Below are positions 55,032 to 63,579 of a stretch of 64,000 bases of DNA, piece by piece. The DNA is from Hyphomonadaceae bacterium. Its GTDB lineage: Bacteria; Pseudomonadota; Alphaproteobacteria; Caulobacterales; Aquidulcibacteraceae. The notes under the pieces were generated by a model that saw only the letters and a program-made list of their open reading frames with translations, was not told the DNA's origin and searched no databases. A program made the position numbers and the translations under genes. The stretch covers positions 1-64,000 of the forward strand of contig JAIELK010000027.1 in the NCBI GenBank assembly GCA_019753175.1, read 5' to 3'. The stretch's first letter is position 1. Each line of letters starts with the position of its first letter.

Positions 55032-56095
55032 TCCGCGCTGCGCTTTTTGAACCGCATTATCTTGGTGAGGAACGCGAGGTCGGTTTCCTCGTGATCGAGT
55101 CCGGCCTCGCCAAACAGCGCGACGAAGTCCTCGTTCAGATAGCTGCCGTAGTAGGGCTCGTGGAAGCCAACCGGAAAGTATTCCAGCATGCGATCGAGAT
55201 CGGCGGCGTCGCCGGTTTGCAGGGAATCCGCAAGCACGAACACGCCGCCGGGCTTCAGCACGCGCGCAATCTCGCGCGCGGCGTCGCGGCGCACGCGCGG
55301 CGGCAGCTCGTGGAAAAGATAGACGCAGGTGGCGGCGTCGAAGCTCCCATCTTCGAACGGCGCCTGCTCGACCGCACCGGTGACGATCTCCACCTGCGTC
55401 CAGCGCTGCAAACGTTCGCGCGCCTTGGCGCAATACGCCGGTGACAGGTCGAGCCCGGTCGCCGGCAAACGCGGAAACGCCTCCATCATCTGCTGCAGGA
55501 AGCGGCCATTGCCGCAGGCAAAGTCGATCAGTTTCACCCGGCGCTGATCGGTACCCTTGATCGCGCGCGCCAGCGAACCAAGCGCCATGCGCCGCATGAC
55601 GTCAGCGGCGCCGCCGAACAGGATTTCCACCTGCGTGTCGTAGAGCCTGGCGCTCTCTTCCGAGAGCCAGCCGCCGGTCTGGTAATGGAAATTCTGCAGA
55701 TAATAAGTTGGGTAACGCTCGCCCGCTTCGCGCGCGGCCTCGCGGATCTCGACGCCGTTGCGTTGCAGGCGGCGCTGATCGACGCGCGGCAGATCGCGGA
55801 AGAAGTTCACGGAATTCTGCAGCGCCGAGATCGCCCGTTCGAACCTGATGTCGGTGGGCGCGGGATAAAGCCCGGCCTCGATATTGGCCCGGTCCTTGGC
55901 GAACAGCTCCAAGAAGGCGCGGCGGATGCGCTGAGGATCGCCCTCGGGCGCCTGCGGCGTGAACTTGGGTTCGCCCGGGCGATTGAACGGCCCGGAGATG
56001 CGCCGCGCCAACAGATATTGGCTCATGTACCACGCCACCCGCGCGCCTTGCGCGGCGGCGTAACGGGCGCGGGAGATGTCGCGCATCAACGGCAT
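55028..56095 (-). CDS. Class I SAM-dependent methyltransferase
   Basis: 355 residues. The SAM site is clear: IDFACGNGRFLQQMM (motif I), GLDLSPAYCAKARERL (acidic loop), SFDAATCVYLFHELPP and ARVLKPGGVFVLADS. The first 150 residues are a separate helical domain seen in a group of proteobacterial methyltransferases linked to lipids or quinones. The methyl acceptor is unknown. It begins a minus-strand gene after an 875-base region with no gene. Confidence 0.88.
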   Translation of the reverse strand: MPLMRDISRARYAAAQGARVAWYMSQYLLARRISGPFNRPGEPKFTPQAPEGDPQRIRRAFLELFAKDRANIEAGLYPAPTDIRFERAISALQNSVNFFRDLPRVDQRRLQRNGVEIREAAREAGERYPTYYLQNFHYQTGGWLSEESARLYDTQVEILFGGAADVMRRMALGSLARAIKGTDQRRVKLIDFACGNGRFLQQMMEAFPRLPATGLDLSPAYCAKARERLQRWTQVEIVTGAVEQAPFEDGSFDAATCVYLFHELPPRVRRDAAREIARVLKPGGVFVLADSLQTGDAADLDRMLEYFPVGFHEPYYGSYLNEDFVALFGEAGLDHEETDLAFLTKIMRFKKRSAD

Positions 56096-56200
56096 GAACG
56101 CACTGTAGCGGCGCGCCGTACAGGCGCCAACGCGGCATGAAGACGTGCGTCATGCTTGTGAGCCTTGCAGGCTGGAAAACGCGGGCTCTCTGAGCGGAGA

Positions 56201-56278
56201 GCGGGGACGCGCTTGGCGCGCGCCGGGCGCCCCGCCCGAAGGCGGAGCAAAAAAGACGCGAGCCAAGCGCGTCCCCGC
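56201..56278. repeat. 17-base perfect inverted repeat with 44-base loop
   Basis: GCGGGGACGCGCTTGGC at 56201-56217 is perfectly complementary to GCCAAGCGCGTCCCCGC at 56262-56278. The loop carries a further GC-rich dyad. It could be a structured RNA, a degraded transposable element end pair, or a dispersed intergenic repeat. Nothing in the flanking genes explains it. Confidence 0.6.
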
Positions 56279-56747
56279 GAGCGTTGGTTCAGCGGCGCCG
56301 TCGCGAGAGGTGTTTCACTCTCGGAGGCGGCGCGGCCGCTGGCGTGCGGGTCTGCGCTGTCCGCACAAATCCCCGGTGCTCTCCCGCCCTTGCGACCGGG
56401 CGGGCTTCGAGCGCCAATCGAAATCACAACCTACGACCGCTGCAGACACGCTGCCTAGCTTTTTCGACACTGCCGCACTCTCGTACACCATTGCCCGCTC
56501 TGCGCGCCTGCGCTTGGTCGAGGCCGCTGCCCCCGCACATCTCCGGCCTGCCCATGAGGCCACGTTTCAAGAAGGCTGGCTCATCGCCAGCAGGCGGAGG
56601 ACGATGCGACGCTTCACGCTCGCTCACCTCGCTTCGACGTTGTTTGAACAGGGGTCCCAACTGCTCTCCATGTGAAGCGATGAGGGCAGTGTAGCATAGG
56701 GCGCAAAGGGGTCGGATAAATGCGATTCTATCCGCGCTCCGAGCCGT

Positions 56748-56895
56748 CCTTCTCCCTTGCACGAGAAGGTGGATCGCCGCACAGCGCCGAGACCGATGAG
56801 GGTGGGCGCGCGTGGTGCGCGCTACGTTTCATCTCCGCCGCGCCCCCTCATCCGTCAGCTTCGCTGACACCTTCTCCCCCTCGCAGGGGAGAAGG
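56748..56895. repeat. Compound intergenic hairpin element (REP/BIME-like)
   Basis: It has three nested or adjacent hairpins: CCTTCTC/GAGAAGG (56748-56769), GTCAGC/GCTGAC (56854-56868), and CCTTCTCCCC/GGGGAGAAGG (56870-56895, six-base loop). The outer GATGAGGG (56795-56802) and CCCTCATC (56845-56852) also pair. This is the familiar CCCTCATCCG...CCTTCTCCCC...GGAGAAGG type of dispersed repeat seen between genes in many alphaproteobacteria; copy number cannot be judged here. Confidence 0.7.
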
Positions 56896-56970
56896 CGCAC
56901 TCGTTCTTCTTCTTTGGGAAGATGAGCGATGTCGGCGCATTCGACTTCCGTTTTTCGCCGAGAACGGACT

Positions 56971-57270
56971 CTAGCGGCCGAATGCTGGGTTCGCGTCGGG
57001 CACGTTTCCCAGCACCTCACAATCACAATAACCGCCGTGCTTCCGGGTCCACTCCACGAGGCCCGTTCCGTCAATTCCCTTGCTGTCCGCCCAAGCCAGG
57101 GTGAAGCGAAGAGAATGGTCGCAAGGCTCTGATGACAAACGCTCGTTCAGCTCTTCAAAGAGGCCCAACAGCGTCTCCTTTGGCGCGGGAAGTTCGGCTT
57201 CCGCTTTGGCGCGCTGCTCCGCCTTCCATTCGTTCAGCTTTCGACGCTGCTCGGGGTCTTTGCTCGACAT
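56971..57270 (-). CDS. DUF2695 family protein
   Basis: 99 residues from ATG 57270. A charged, helical N-terminus (MSSKDPEQRRKLNEWKAEQR) leads to the DUF2695 signature CDHSLRFTLAWADSKGIDG ... LVEWTRKHGGYCDCEVLGNV, with the Cys-Asp-Cys near the end. The family is small and of unknown function. The C-terminal GYCDCEVL block is diagnostic. The next plus-side stretch holds no gene. Confidence 0.88.
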   Translation of the reverse strand: MSSKDPEQRRKLNEWKAEQRAKAEAELPAPKETLLGLFEELNERLSSEPCDHSLRFTLAWADSKGIDGTGLVEWTRKHGGYCDCEVLGNVPDANPAFGR

Positions 57271-57338
57271 CGACGAAGAAATACTCCCGCAAGCGGCAAA
57301 GTGCCAATGTCCGTTCCGGGCCAAATGCAGACAACCCC

Positions 57339-57884
57339 CTACCGCCTTCTCCCCCGCCCCTTCGCCGGCGGGTCATCCAACGGCTCGGGCCATTGCACGA
57401 TGCGCTTCATCAGCCCGGGGATTTTCAACCGGCCTTCTGGCCGCGTCTTGTTGCGCGCGGAAGCATTGGCGAGGTGCACGCTCTCGCGGTCGCCTGAAAT
57501 CAGATAATGCCACCAATAGAGTTCGCGCCCTTCGCTCACTAAGCGATAGGCGCACGTCGGCGGCAGCCAATCGAGCTTCGGCACGTTCTTTGGCGTCAGC
57601 TTGACGCAATCGGGCGCCTTGCTTTTACGGTTGGCGTAATCGCTGCAGCCGCACGCGGCGGCGTCGAACAACTTGCAGGCCACATCGGTGCGATAGAGTT
57701 CGCCGGTGTCGGCGTCTTCGAGACTGATGACGCAGCACTTGCCGCAGCCGTCGCAAAGCGCTTCCCACTCCGCTTCGTTCATTTGCGCGAGCGACTTCGT
57801 ACGCCAAAACTCGGGCGCGATTTCGCTTCCCGGCGCGTGCGGCGGCTTCGGCTTAATGCGGTCGAGCAGCGTTCGCTTCGTCAT
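57339..57884 (-). CDS. YcgN/UPF0260 family cysteine-cluster protein
   Basis: 181 residues from ATG 57884. The zinc- or iron-binding cluster is CDGCGKCCVISLEDADTGELYRT, followed by CKLFDAAACGCSDYANR and DCVKLTP, then WLPPTCAYRLVSEGRELYWWHYLISGD, all typical of UPF0260 proteins. The role is unknown, although the family is broadly conserved. Its start overlaps the end of the rRNA methyltransferase gene by four bases, so both are one transcript. Confidence 0.93.
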   Translation of the reverse strand: MTKRTLLDRIKPKPPHAPGSEIAPEFWRTKSLAQMNEAEWEALCDGCGKCCVISLEDADTGELYRTDVACKLFDAAACGCSDYANRKSKAPDCVKLTPKNVPKLDWLPPTCAYRLVSEGRELYWWHYLISGDRESVHLANASARNKTRPEGRLKIPGLMKRIVQWPEPLDDPPAKGRGRRR

Positions 57885-59200
57885 CGCTCCAGCGCTCCCA
57901 CCACTTCCACGTGCCCGGTCCAGCGGAACTGATCGACCGGCGTGATGCGCGTCAGCGTGAAGCCGTGCTCGATCAGGATCTTCACGTCGCGCGCGAACGA
58001 CGCCGGGTCGCAAGAGACGTACGCGAGTCGGCGGATCGGCGCGCGGGCAATCTGCTCGGTTTGCAACCGTGCGCCCGAGCGCGGCGGATCGATTACCGCG
58101 CCGTCAAACTTGCGCATCTCGAGGCTGGCGATCGGCGTCCGCAGCAGATCGCGGCGCAGCGTCGTCACTTGCCGCAGCGCTCCGGCCGCGCCGTCGGCCG
58201 CGCGCTTCAGCGCCGCGAGCATGTCGGCGTCGCTTTCGGCGGCGGTGATCTCGGCGTGTTCGGCCAGGCGCAACGCGAACGTGCCAACGCCGGAGAACAG
58301 ATCGATCACCCGCTCGGCGCCCGACAGCGCCTCCAGCGTCAGCCGCGCCAAGGTCTCTTCGCCCAGCGCGGTGGGTTGCAGAAACGCGCCCGGCGGCGGC
58401 GAGACCAGCGCACGCCCCATGCGAAGCGTCGGCCTGCGCCGCTCGATGATCGTGTCCGCATCATAGCTCAAGCGCGCGAGATCGAGCGCCTCGGCGATGG
58501 CGACAAGCTGTTCCAGTGCGGCGCGGTCCAACGCGTCGGCGCGCCCCGCGCCTTTGATCGAAACGTCGACGCCAGCGTCCGTCAGCAGGCAGTGCAGCGT
58601 GATCTCGCCGCGCGCCGGCAACGCACGCTCGGCCAGATGCTGCAAACGCAACGCCACAGCCTCAAGCGCCGGCGCAAGCGCCGGGCACTGCGCGATCGGC
58701 GCAAGCCGCGCGCCGCCACGCTCGATGAAACCGATGCGTACCTGATCGCCATGCCGGGCGGCATGAAATGCTGCGCGCCGGCGGCCATCACCCCAGGCGG
58801 GGATGACCGGCTCGACCACGGCCCCGCCCAAACCGCGTTTGGCCAACGCTTCGACCACCTGCTCGCGCTTCCAGACGAGGTAGGGCGCCTCTTGCCAGTG
58901 CTGCAGCTGGCAGCCGCCGCAGCGGCCGAAATGGCGGCACGCCGCCACCTGCCGCTCGGCGCTGGCCTGGATCACCTCCAGCACGTCGGCGCGGCCGCCA
59001 GTAACACGCGCGCGCACGCGCTCGCCCGGCAGAGCGAGCGGCGCATAGATCGGTCCCTCCTCGGCGGACACGACCGCGTCGCCCCGCGCGCCCATGGACG
59101 CGACGGTCAACACCCGCTCCTGCGGTTGCGCCGGCGGGGCGCCGCGAACTTTCCGCGCCTGGTGGGGCCGGGCGCGCGCGAGGCGGTTGAGACGCTTCAT
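57881..59200 (-). CDS. 23S rRNA (uracil-5-)-methyltransferase, RlmD/RlmC-type
   Basis: 439 residues. An N-terminal TRAM-like barrel (GDAVVSAEEGPIYAPLALPGERVRARV) precedes the [4Fe-4S] cysteines in CRHFGRCGGCQLQHW. SAM motifs are IDLFSGVGTFALRLAEHAE and the catalytic Cys lies in LAYVSCDPASFARD; VIDPPRSGA is also conserved. It forms 5-methyluridine in rRNA. Which exact position it modifies cannot be told from sequence alone. It is followed directly by the YcgN-type gene. Confidence 0.92.
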   Translation of the reverse strand: MKRLNRLARARPHQARKVRGAPPAQPQERVLTVASMGARGDAVVSAEEGPIYAPLALPGERVRARVTGGRADVLEVIQASAERQVAACRHFGRCGGCQLQHWQEAPYLVWKREQVVEALAKRGLGGAVVEPVIPAWGDGRRRAAFHAARHGDQVRIGFIERGGARLAPIAQCPALAPALEAVALRLQHLAERALPARGEITLHCLLTDAGVDVSIKGAGRADALDRAALEQLVAIAEALDLARLSYDADTIIERRRPTLRMGRALVSPPPGAFLQPTALGEETLARLTLEALSGAERVIDLFSGVGTFALRLAEHAEITAAESDADMLAALKRAADGAAGALRQVTTLRRDLLRTPIASLEMRKFDGAVIDPPRSGARLQTEQIARAPIRRLAYVSCDPASFARDVKILIEHGFTLTRITPVDQFRWTGHVEVVGALER

Positions 59201-59253
59201 GTGCCGTTCAGATCGGGTTTGCTCTTCTGCGCGGTGAAAGACAGGAGCGTCTC

Positions 59254-59817
59254 ATGCGAGGTCAAGTGTTTGTGGCCGCGGCCATGGCTGCCGCGCTTTG
59301 CGGCGTGGCGCAACCGGCGGCGGCGCAACAATATCCTACTTATCACGAAGCGCACGTCGCCAATCATCAACGCTGCGAACAATCGCGCAATAACCGTACC
59401 GCCGGCGGGGCCGTGATCGGCGGCATCCTGGGCGCTGTGCTGGGCAACAATGCCGCGGCCGACGGCCATCGCGGCGACGGCACGGCGCTCGGCGCCGCGG
59501 TCGGCGCAGCCGCCGGGGCGGTAATCGGCCGTTCGACCGCGCAATGCGGACGCACGCCGCAGGGCGGCTATGATCCCCTTACCGGCCGCGCTTATGGCGG
59601 CTACGCCGACGATCCCTACGCCGACGACCGACGTTACGACGACGGCAGCGGCCTCGAAGGCGGCCCCTACCGCGAAAGCGCCTACAGCGGCGATCGCAAT
59701 TACGCTGGCGACTGCCGCATGGGCGAGATCATCACCCGCGATCCGTACGGGCGCGAGTATCGCGAAAACGTCGAGATGTGCCGCAGTTCGGATGGCGTCT
59801 GGCGGCCGCGCTACTGA
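59254..59817 (+). CDS. Glycine-zipper outer-membrane-type protein
   Basis: 187 residues with a signal peptide (MRGQVFVAAAMAAALCGVAQPAAA). The glycine zipper 2TM segment AGGAVIGGILGAVLGNNAAAD, with a second GTALGAAVGAAAGAVIGRS, matches 17-kDa-antigen/SlyB-like proteins, but no lipobox Cys is visible, so it is probably soluble or integral in the outer membrane. The rest is Asp/Tyr/Gly-rich (YGGYADDPYADDRRYDDG) with two Cys at the end. Its role is unknown; envelope stability is usual for the family. Confidence 0.85.
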   Translation: MRGQVFVAAAMAAALCGVAQPAAAQQYPTYHEAHVANHQRCEQSRNNRTAGGAVIGGILGAVLGNNAAADGHRGDGTALGAAVGAAAGAVIGRSTAQCGRTPQGGYDPLTGRAYGGYADDPYADDRRYDDGSGLEGGPYRESAYSGDRNYAGDCRMGEIITRDPYGREYRENVEMCRSSDGVWRPRY

Positions 59818-60899
59818 GCCAGCGCGCGCGTCATTGCATCGATGACCCGCGTCGTCTCTTCGCTTCGGCCAATGCTGATACGTAACGCATTCTCCATGCC
59901 GTAATTCTTGAGCCAGCGCACGAGGATGCCTTCGCGCGCCAGCATCTCGTAAGTCGCCTGCGCTGGCACGGGCGCGCGATCGAACAGCGCAGTGACGAAG
60001 TTCGTCGCGGACGGCAGCGTCTTAAGCCCGAGCGCGCGCAGTGCTTCCGCCAGACGCACGCGCTCGACCGCGAAGTGCTCTGCCGACCGCGCGACGAAGC
60101 CTTGATCCGAAAGCGCCGCCGCGGCCGCCGCTTCGCCGGCACGCGTCACCGAAAACGGCAGGCGAATGCGGTCAAACGCAGCGATCACGGGCGCCGGCCC
60201 GTAGCCCCAGCCGACCCGAAGCGCTGCAAGCCCGTACGCTTTCGAAAATGTACGCGTGACCAGGACGTTGTTTTTGTCCCGCACCCAGTCGAGACCATCG
60301 CTGAACCCGGCGACATCGCCTGCGCACTCGGCGTAGGCCCCGTCGAGCACCAGCAAGATGTGCGGCGGCAATCGCGCATGCAAGCGCGCGATCTCGCTGA
60401 ACGGCAACCAAGTGCCGGTCGGGTTCGCGGGATTGGCGAGGAACATCACTCGCGTGCGGTCGTCGACCGCCGCAAGCATGGCGTCGACGTCGACGACATA
60501 GTCGCGTTCGGGCGCCACATTCACTTCGCCACCCGCGGCGCGCGCGGCGATGGCCCAGGCGGCGAAACCGAATTGCGGCTGCACGACATTGTCACCCTCG
60601 CGCAGATAAGCTTGCGTCGCCATGGCGAAGACTTCGTCAGAGCCCGCGCCGAACACGAGCCGCTCAGGTTCGAGCTTGAAGTGTTCAGCGACAGCCGCGC
60701 GCAGCAGCGACGTGTTGGCGTCAGGATAGAGATGGATTTCGTTGACGGCGCGGAGATAGGCTTGCCGCGCCGCGTCGCTGCAGCCGAACGGGTTTTCGTT
60801 GGCTGACAACTTCAGCGGCTTCGCGACACCGGGAGCGCTCGCGCGCCCGGGCACATAGGGGGCGATGTCGAGAATGCCGGGTTTGGGCGTCGGGCTCAT
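59811..60899 (-). CDS. hisC: Histidinol-phosphate aminotransferase
   Basis: 362 residues from ATG 60899, giving [19 protein letters not shown] features: [14 protein letters not shown]-like block ([20 protein letters not shown]), NPANPTGTW, and the Schiff-base Lys in [16 protein letters not shown]. It acts in the seventh step of histidine synthesis. It is the last gene of the operon here, overlapping hisIE by four bases, which is a position seldom seen for hisC in alphaproteobacteria. Confidence 0.96.
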   Translation of the reverse strand: MSPTPKPGILDIAPYVPGRASAPGVAKPLKLSANENPFGCSDAARQAYLRAVNEIHLYPDANTSLLRAAVAEHFKLEPERLVFGAGSDEVFAMATQAYLREGDNVVQPQFGFAAWAIAARAAGGEVNVAPERDYVVDVDAMLAAVDDRTRVMFLANPANPTGTWLPFSEIARLHARLPPHILLVLDGAYAECAGDVAGFSDGLDWVRDKNNVLVTRTFSKAYGLAALRVGWGYGPAPVIAAFDRIRLPFSVTRAGEAAAAAALSDQGFVARSAEHFAVERVRLAEALRALGLKTLPSATNFVTALFDRAPVPAQATYEMLAREGILVRWLKNYGMENALRISIGRSEETTRVIDAMTRALAQ

Positions 60900-61516
60900 G
60901 GCTTGCGTTCCGCGCGCGCGGCCAGGACGGTCATCACGTCCGCAACGCTCAGGCCCCGCGCCCTCAACAACACGGCGAGGTGATACAGCAGATCGGCGCT
61001 TTCCGCGCAAAGCTCGGCGTCATCGCCGGCCGCGCCAGCAAGCGCTGTTTCCACGCCCTCTTCGCCAACCTTCTGCGCGATGCGCTTGACGCCCATCGCC
61101 AGCAGACGCGCTGTCCAGCTCTCTTCCGGCGGCGCGGATGCGCGTTGTGAGATCGTGCGCTCCAACACGCCAAGCTGACCAACGCCCAGCGCGCGGCCAT
61201 CGCCGAAGCAACTGACCGCACCGGTGTGGCAGGCCGGCCCGTTCGGCGTCACCATGAGCAGAATGGTGTCGCCGTCGCAGTCGAGCGAGATGTCGTCAAC
61301 GCTCAGCGCATTGCCCGAGGTTTCGCCCTTGCGCCAGCGCGCCTGGCGCGAGCGCGAATAGAACGTCGCTTGACCGAATTGCAGCGTTTCATCGAGCGCG
61401 GCGCGGTCCATCCAGGCCACCATCAGGACTTGCAGCGTGAGACTGTCCTGCACGACGGCGCAGACGAGGCCGCCGCCCTTGTCGAAATCCACGCGCGAGG
61501 CATCGAACGTCGTCAC
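60896..61516 (-). CDS. hisIE: Bifunctional phosphoribosyl-AMP cyclohydrolase / phosphoribosyl-ATP pyrophosphatase
   Basis: 206 residues in two domains. Residues 1-110 are His[46 protein letters not shown] and the Cys-bearing [10 protein letters not shown]. Residues 115-206 are His[20 protein letters not shown], then [41 protein letters not shown]. The fusion is usual in gammaproteobacteria and Bacteroidetes, while most alphaproteobacteria keep two genes. It overlaps hisF by four bases. Confidence 0.96.
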   Translation of the reverse strand: MTTFDASRVDFDKGGGLVCAVVQDSLTLQVLMVAWMDRAALDETLQFGQATFYSRSRQARWRKGETSGNALSVDDISLDCDGDTILLMVTPNGPACHTGAVSCFGDGRALGVGQLGVLERTISQRASAPPEESWTARLLAMGVKRIAQKVGEEGVETALAGAAGDDAELCAESADLLYHLAVLLRARGLSVADVMTVLAARAERKP

Positions 61517-62280
61517 AGCCGCACCTCCAGCCCAGCATCGCGCAGCGCCTGTTTAACATCGCGAACCGTGTAGGCGCCGGTGTGGAAAATCCCCGCCGCC
61601 AACGCGCCGGAAACGTTGGCCTGCTCGAACACCGCGACGAAGTCCGCTGGCTTGCCGGCGCCGCCGGACGCCACGAGGGGAATCGTCAGCCGTTCGCGCG
61701 CTGCGAGCAGCTGCTCGATGTCGTAGCCTTCGCGCACGCCATCCTGATCCATACAGTTGAGCACGATCTCGCCGGCGCCGCGCTCCTGGGCCTCAGCGAT
61801 CCAGTTAAACATCAGCCGCGGTGTGCGCCGAATGGTATCGGCGGCGCCCGTGTACTGAAACACGGACCACACGCCATCGACGCGGCGGCTGTCGACGCCG
61901 ACGACCACACATTGCGAACCCGCGACGTTAGCGATCTCAGTGATCAGCTGCGGCCGTTCCAGCGCCGGTGAGTTGATCGACACCTTGTCGGCGCCGTGCT
62001 CGAGGCACGCGATCGCCTGCTCCAACGTTCTAATCCCGCCCGCCACCGAAAGCGGCACGTCGAGGTGGCGCGCGACGCTCGCGAGCCAAGCGTAGTCGAC
62101 GGTGCGCCGTTCGGCGGAAGCCGTGATGTCATAGATGACGATCTCGTCGGCGCCATCGTCGCGATAACGAGTGGCGCACTCTGCGGGATCGCCCATATCG
62201 GCGTGACCGATGAAGCGCACGCCCTTGACCACGCGCCCGGCTTTGACGTCGAGGCAGGCGATGACGCGCTTAGAGGGCAA
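61513..62280 (-). CDS. hisF: Imidazole glycerol phosphate synthase, cyclase subunit
   Basis: 255 residues starting at TTG 62280, the only start that gives the family N-terminus [20 protein letters not shown]; the overlap with hisA is 11 bases. The first catalytic Asp is in CLDVKAGRV and the second in [22 protein letters not shown] and [10 protein letters not shown] are the phosphate-binding loops. It closes the imidazole ring using ammonia made by HisH. Confidence 0.97.
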   Translation of the reverse strand: MPSKRVIACLDVKAGRVVKGVRFIGHADMGDPAECATRYRDDGADEIVIYDITASAERRTVDYAWLASVARHLDVPLSVAGGIRTLEQAIACLEHGADKVSINSPALERPQLITEIANVAGSQCVVVGVDSRRVDGVWSVFQYTGAADTIRRTPRLMFNWIAEAQERGAGEIVLNCMDQDGVREGYDIEQLLAARERLTIPLVASGGAGKPADFVAVFEQANVSGALAAGIFHTGAYTVRDVKQALRDAGLEVRL

Positions 62281-62989
62281 GGGCGGCCTCCAGCGTGAAG
62301 CGGTTCTCGTAGAGGGCGCGCCCGACGATCGCGGCGTCGGCGCCCGCGTCGCGCAGCGCAGCGAGATCAACGAGACTCGACACCCCGCCTGAGGCCTGCA
62401 AGCGGATGTCGGGGCGCAATGCGCGAACAGTCCGCATCAATGTCAGGTTCGGACCCGTGAGCGCGCCGTCGCGGCTGATATCGGTCACCAGCACATGCAA
62501 GCTCTGGTGCGGATAGCATTGCAGCACGTCTGACAGCGTCTTTCCTCCGCCCGCGGTCCAGCCATCGGCGGCGACCTCCCACGCGTCGCCGCGCGCGCGG
62601 ACATCGAGGGCAAGGCAGATGCGGTCGACGCCGAAGGCGTCGATCCAGCCGCACACGGCCCCCGGGTCTCGCACCGCGACCGAGCCGACGACAACGCGTG
62701 ACACGCCAGCGTCGAGCAAAGCTTGCGCATGCAAGCGCGAGCGCGCGCCGCCACCGCATTGAATTTTCAGATTGGTTTCCGCCGCGAGGCGCGCGATCAG
62801 GTCCGATTGCGCCGGCGCGCCTTGCCTGGCGCCGTCCAGATCGACGATGTGAACCCATTCCGCGCCGGCGCGCTCGAATGCGCGCAGCCGCACGAATGGG
62901 TCGCCATAGTCAGTTACGGCGTCGAAGCGGCCTTGGAAGAGCCGCACACAGGCGCCGCCGCTGAGGTCGATGGCCGGCACGATCAGCAT
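62270..62989 (-). CDS. hisA: ProFAR isomerase (HisA)
   Basis: 239 residues from ATG 62989. It shares the half-barrel fold of HisF: LIVPAIDLSGGACVRLFQGRF with catalytic Asp 8, HIVDLDGA, QCGGGARSRLHAQALLDAG, LVTDISRDGALTG with the second Asp, and ASGGVSSLVDL. It overlaps hisH by seven bases and hisF by 11, as in compact his operons. Longer upstream reading has no family match. Confidence 0.97.
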   Translation of the reverse strand: MLIVPAIDLSGGACVRLFQGRFDAVTDYGDPFVRLRAFERAGAEWVHIVDLDGARQGAPAQSDLIARLAAETNLKIQCGGGARSRLHAQALLDAGVSRVVVGSVAVRDPGAVCGWIDAFGVDRICLALDVRARGDAWEVAADGWTAGGGKTLSDVLQCYPHQSLHVLVTDISRDGALTGPNLTLMRTVRALRPDIRLQASGGVSSLVDLAALRDAGADAAIVGRALYENRFTLEAALAL

Positions 62990-63579
62990 GGCAACGCCAA
63001 GAAGTTCGCGAGGACGCGCGCGCCGGGCACGCCTGACCGCTCGGGGTGGAACTGGCAGCCCATCACCGCGCCGCGCGCCACCGCCGCAGCGAAGGTGCGC
63101 CCGCTGTGCGCCGATGCGATAGCGTTTTCGTCGACCGCGCTGGCGTAGGAGTGGACAAAATAGGCATAGTCGCCGCTGCGTGCGCCTTCGAACAGCGGGT
63201 GCGTGCGCACCACGCTCAGCTTGCACCAGCCCATGTTCGGGCAGGGCGCCTCCGGCGTGCCGCGTAGCGCCGTCACCGCGCCCGGCAGCAGACCGAGGCA
63301 TTCAACGTTGCCCTCCTCGCTGCGCTCGTACAAAAGCTGCTGACCCAGGCAGATACCGAGTAGAGGGCGCGTGAACGCGCGCAACACGTGATCCAGTCCC
63401 GTCCGCTGCAACAGCGCCATCGCCGTTGCTGCAGCGCCGACGCCAGGCAGGATGACGCGCTCGGCTTCGCCCACGCGCTTTGGATCGTCCGTCAGCGTCG
63501 CTCTGGCGCCGAGCCGGTCGAGCGCGAACATCACCGACGCGGTGTTGCCCACGCCGATCTTGATTACGGCCACGCTCAT
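62983..63579 (-). CDS. hisH: Imidazole glycerol phosphate synthase, glutaminase subunit
   Basis: 198 residues, class I glutamine amidotransferase. The nucleophile Cys is in LLGICLGQQLL and the His/Glu pair in CQFHPERSG. The N-terminus AVIKIGVGNTASVMFALDRLG and LPGVGAAATAM differ from the usual alphaproteobacterial form and recall gammaproteobacterial or Bacteroidetes proteins, an impression that needs alignment. It feeds ammonia to HisF. It overlaps hisB by four bases. Confidence 0.96.
   Translation of the reverse strand: MSVAVIKIGVGNTASVMFALDRLGARATLTDDPKRVGEAERVILPGVGAAATAMALLQRTGLDHVLRAFTRPLLGICLGQQLLYERSEEGNVECLGLLPGAVTALRGTPEAPCPNMGWCKLSVVRTHPLFEGARSGDYAYFVHSYASAVDENAIASAHSGRTFAAAVARGAVMGCQFHPERSGVPGARVLANFLALPC

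Larger units (their letters stand above)
56096..56970. other. 875-base region without a convincing gene
   Basis: Several frames are open (for instance plus 56145-56675 and minus 56424-56762) but they overlap, lack ribosome sites and have atypical codon use, so I do not call them. The region holds the 17-base inverted repeat at 56201-56278 and the compound hairpin element at 56748-56895. It may be the remains of lost genes plus intergenic repeats. Confidence 0.55.

Noticed and set aside
56145-56675. 176-codon plus-strand frame
   Set aside because: Contains the inverted repeat, has no motif and competes with other equally long frames.
57911-59416. 501-codon plus-strand frame
   Set aside because: Antisense to the rRNA methyltransferase; Arg/Ala-rich composition without motifs.
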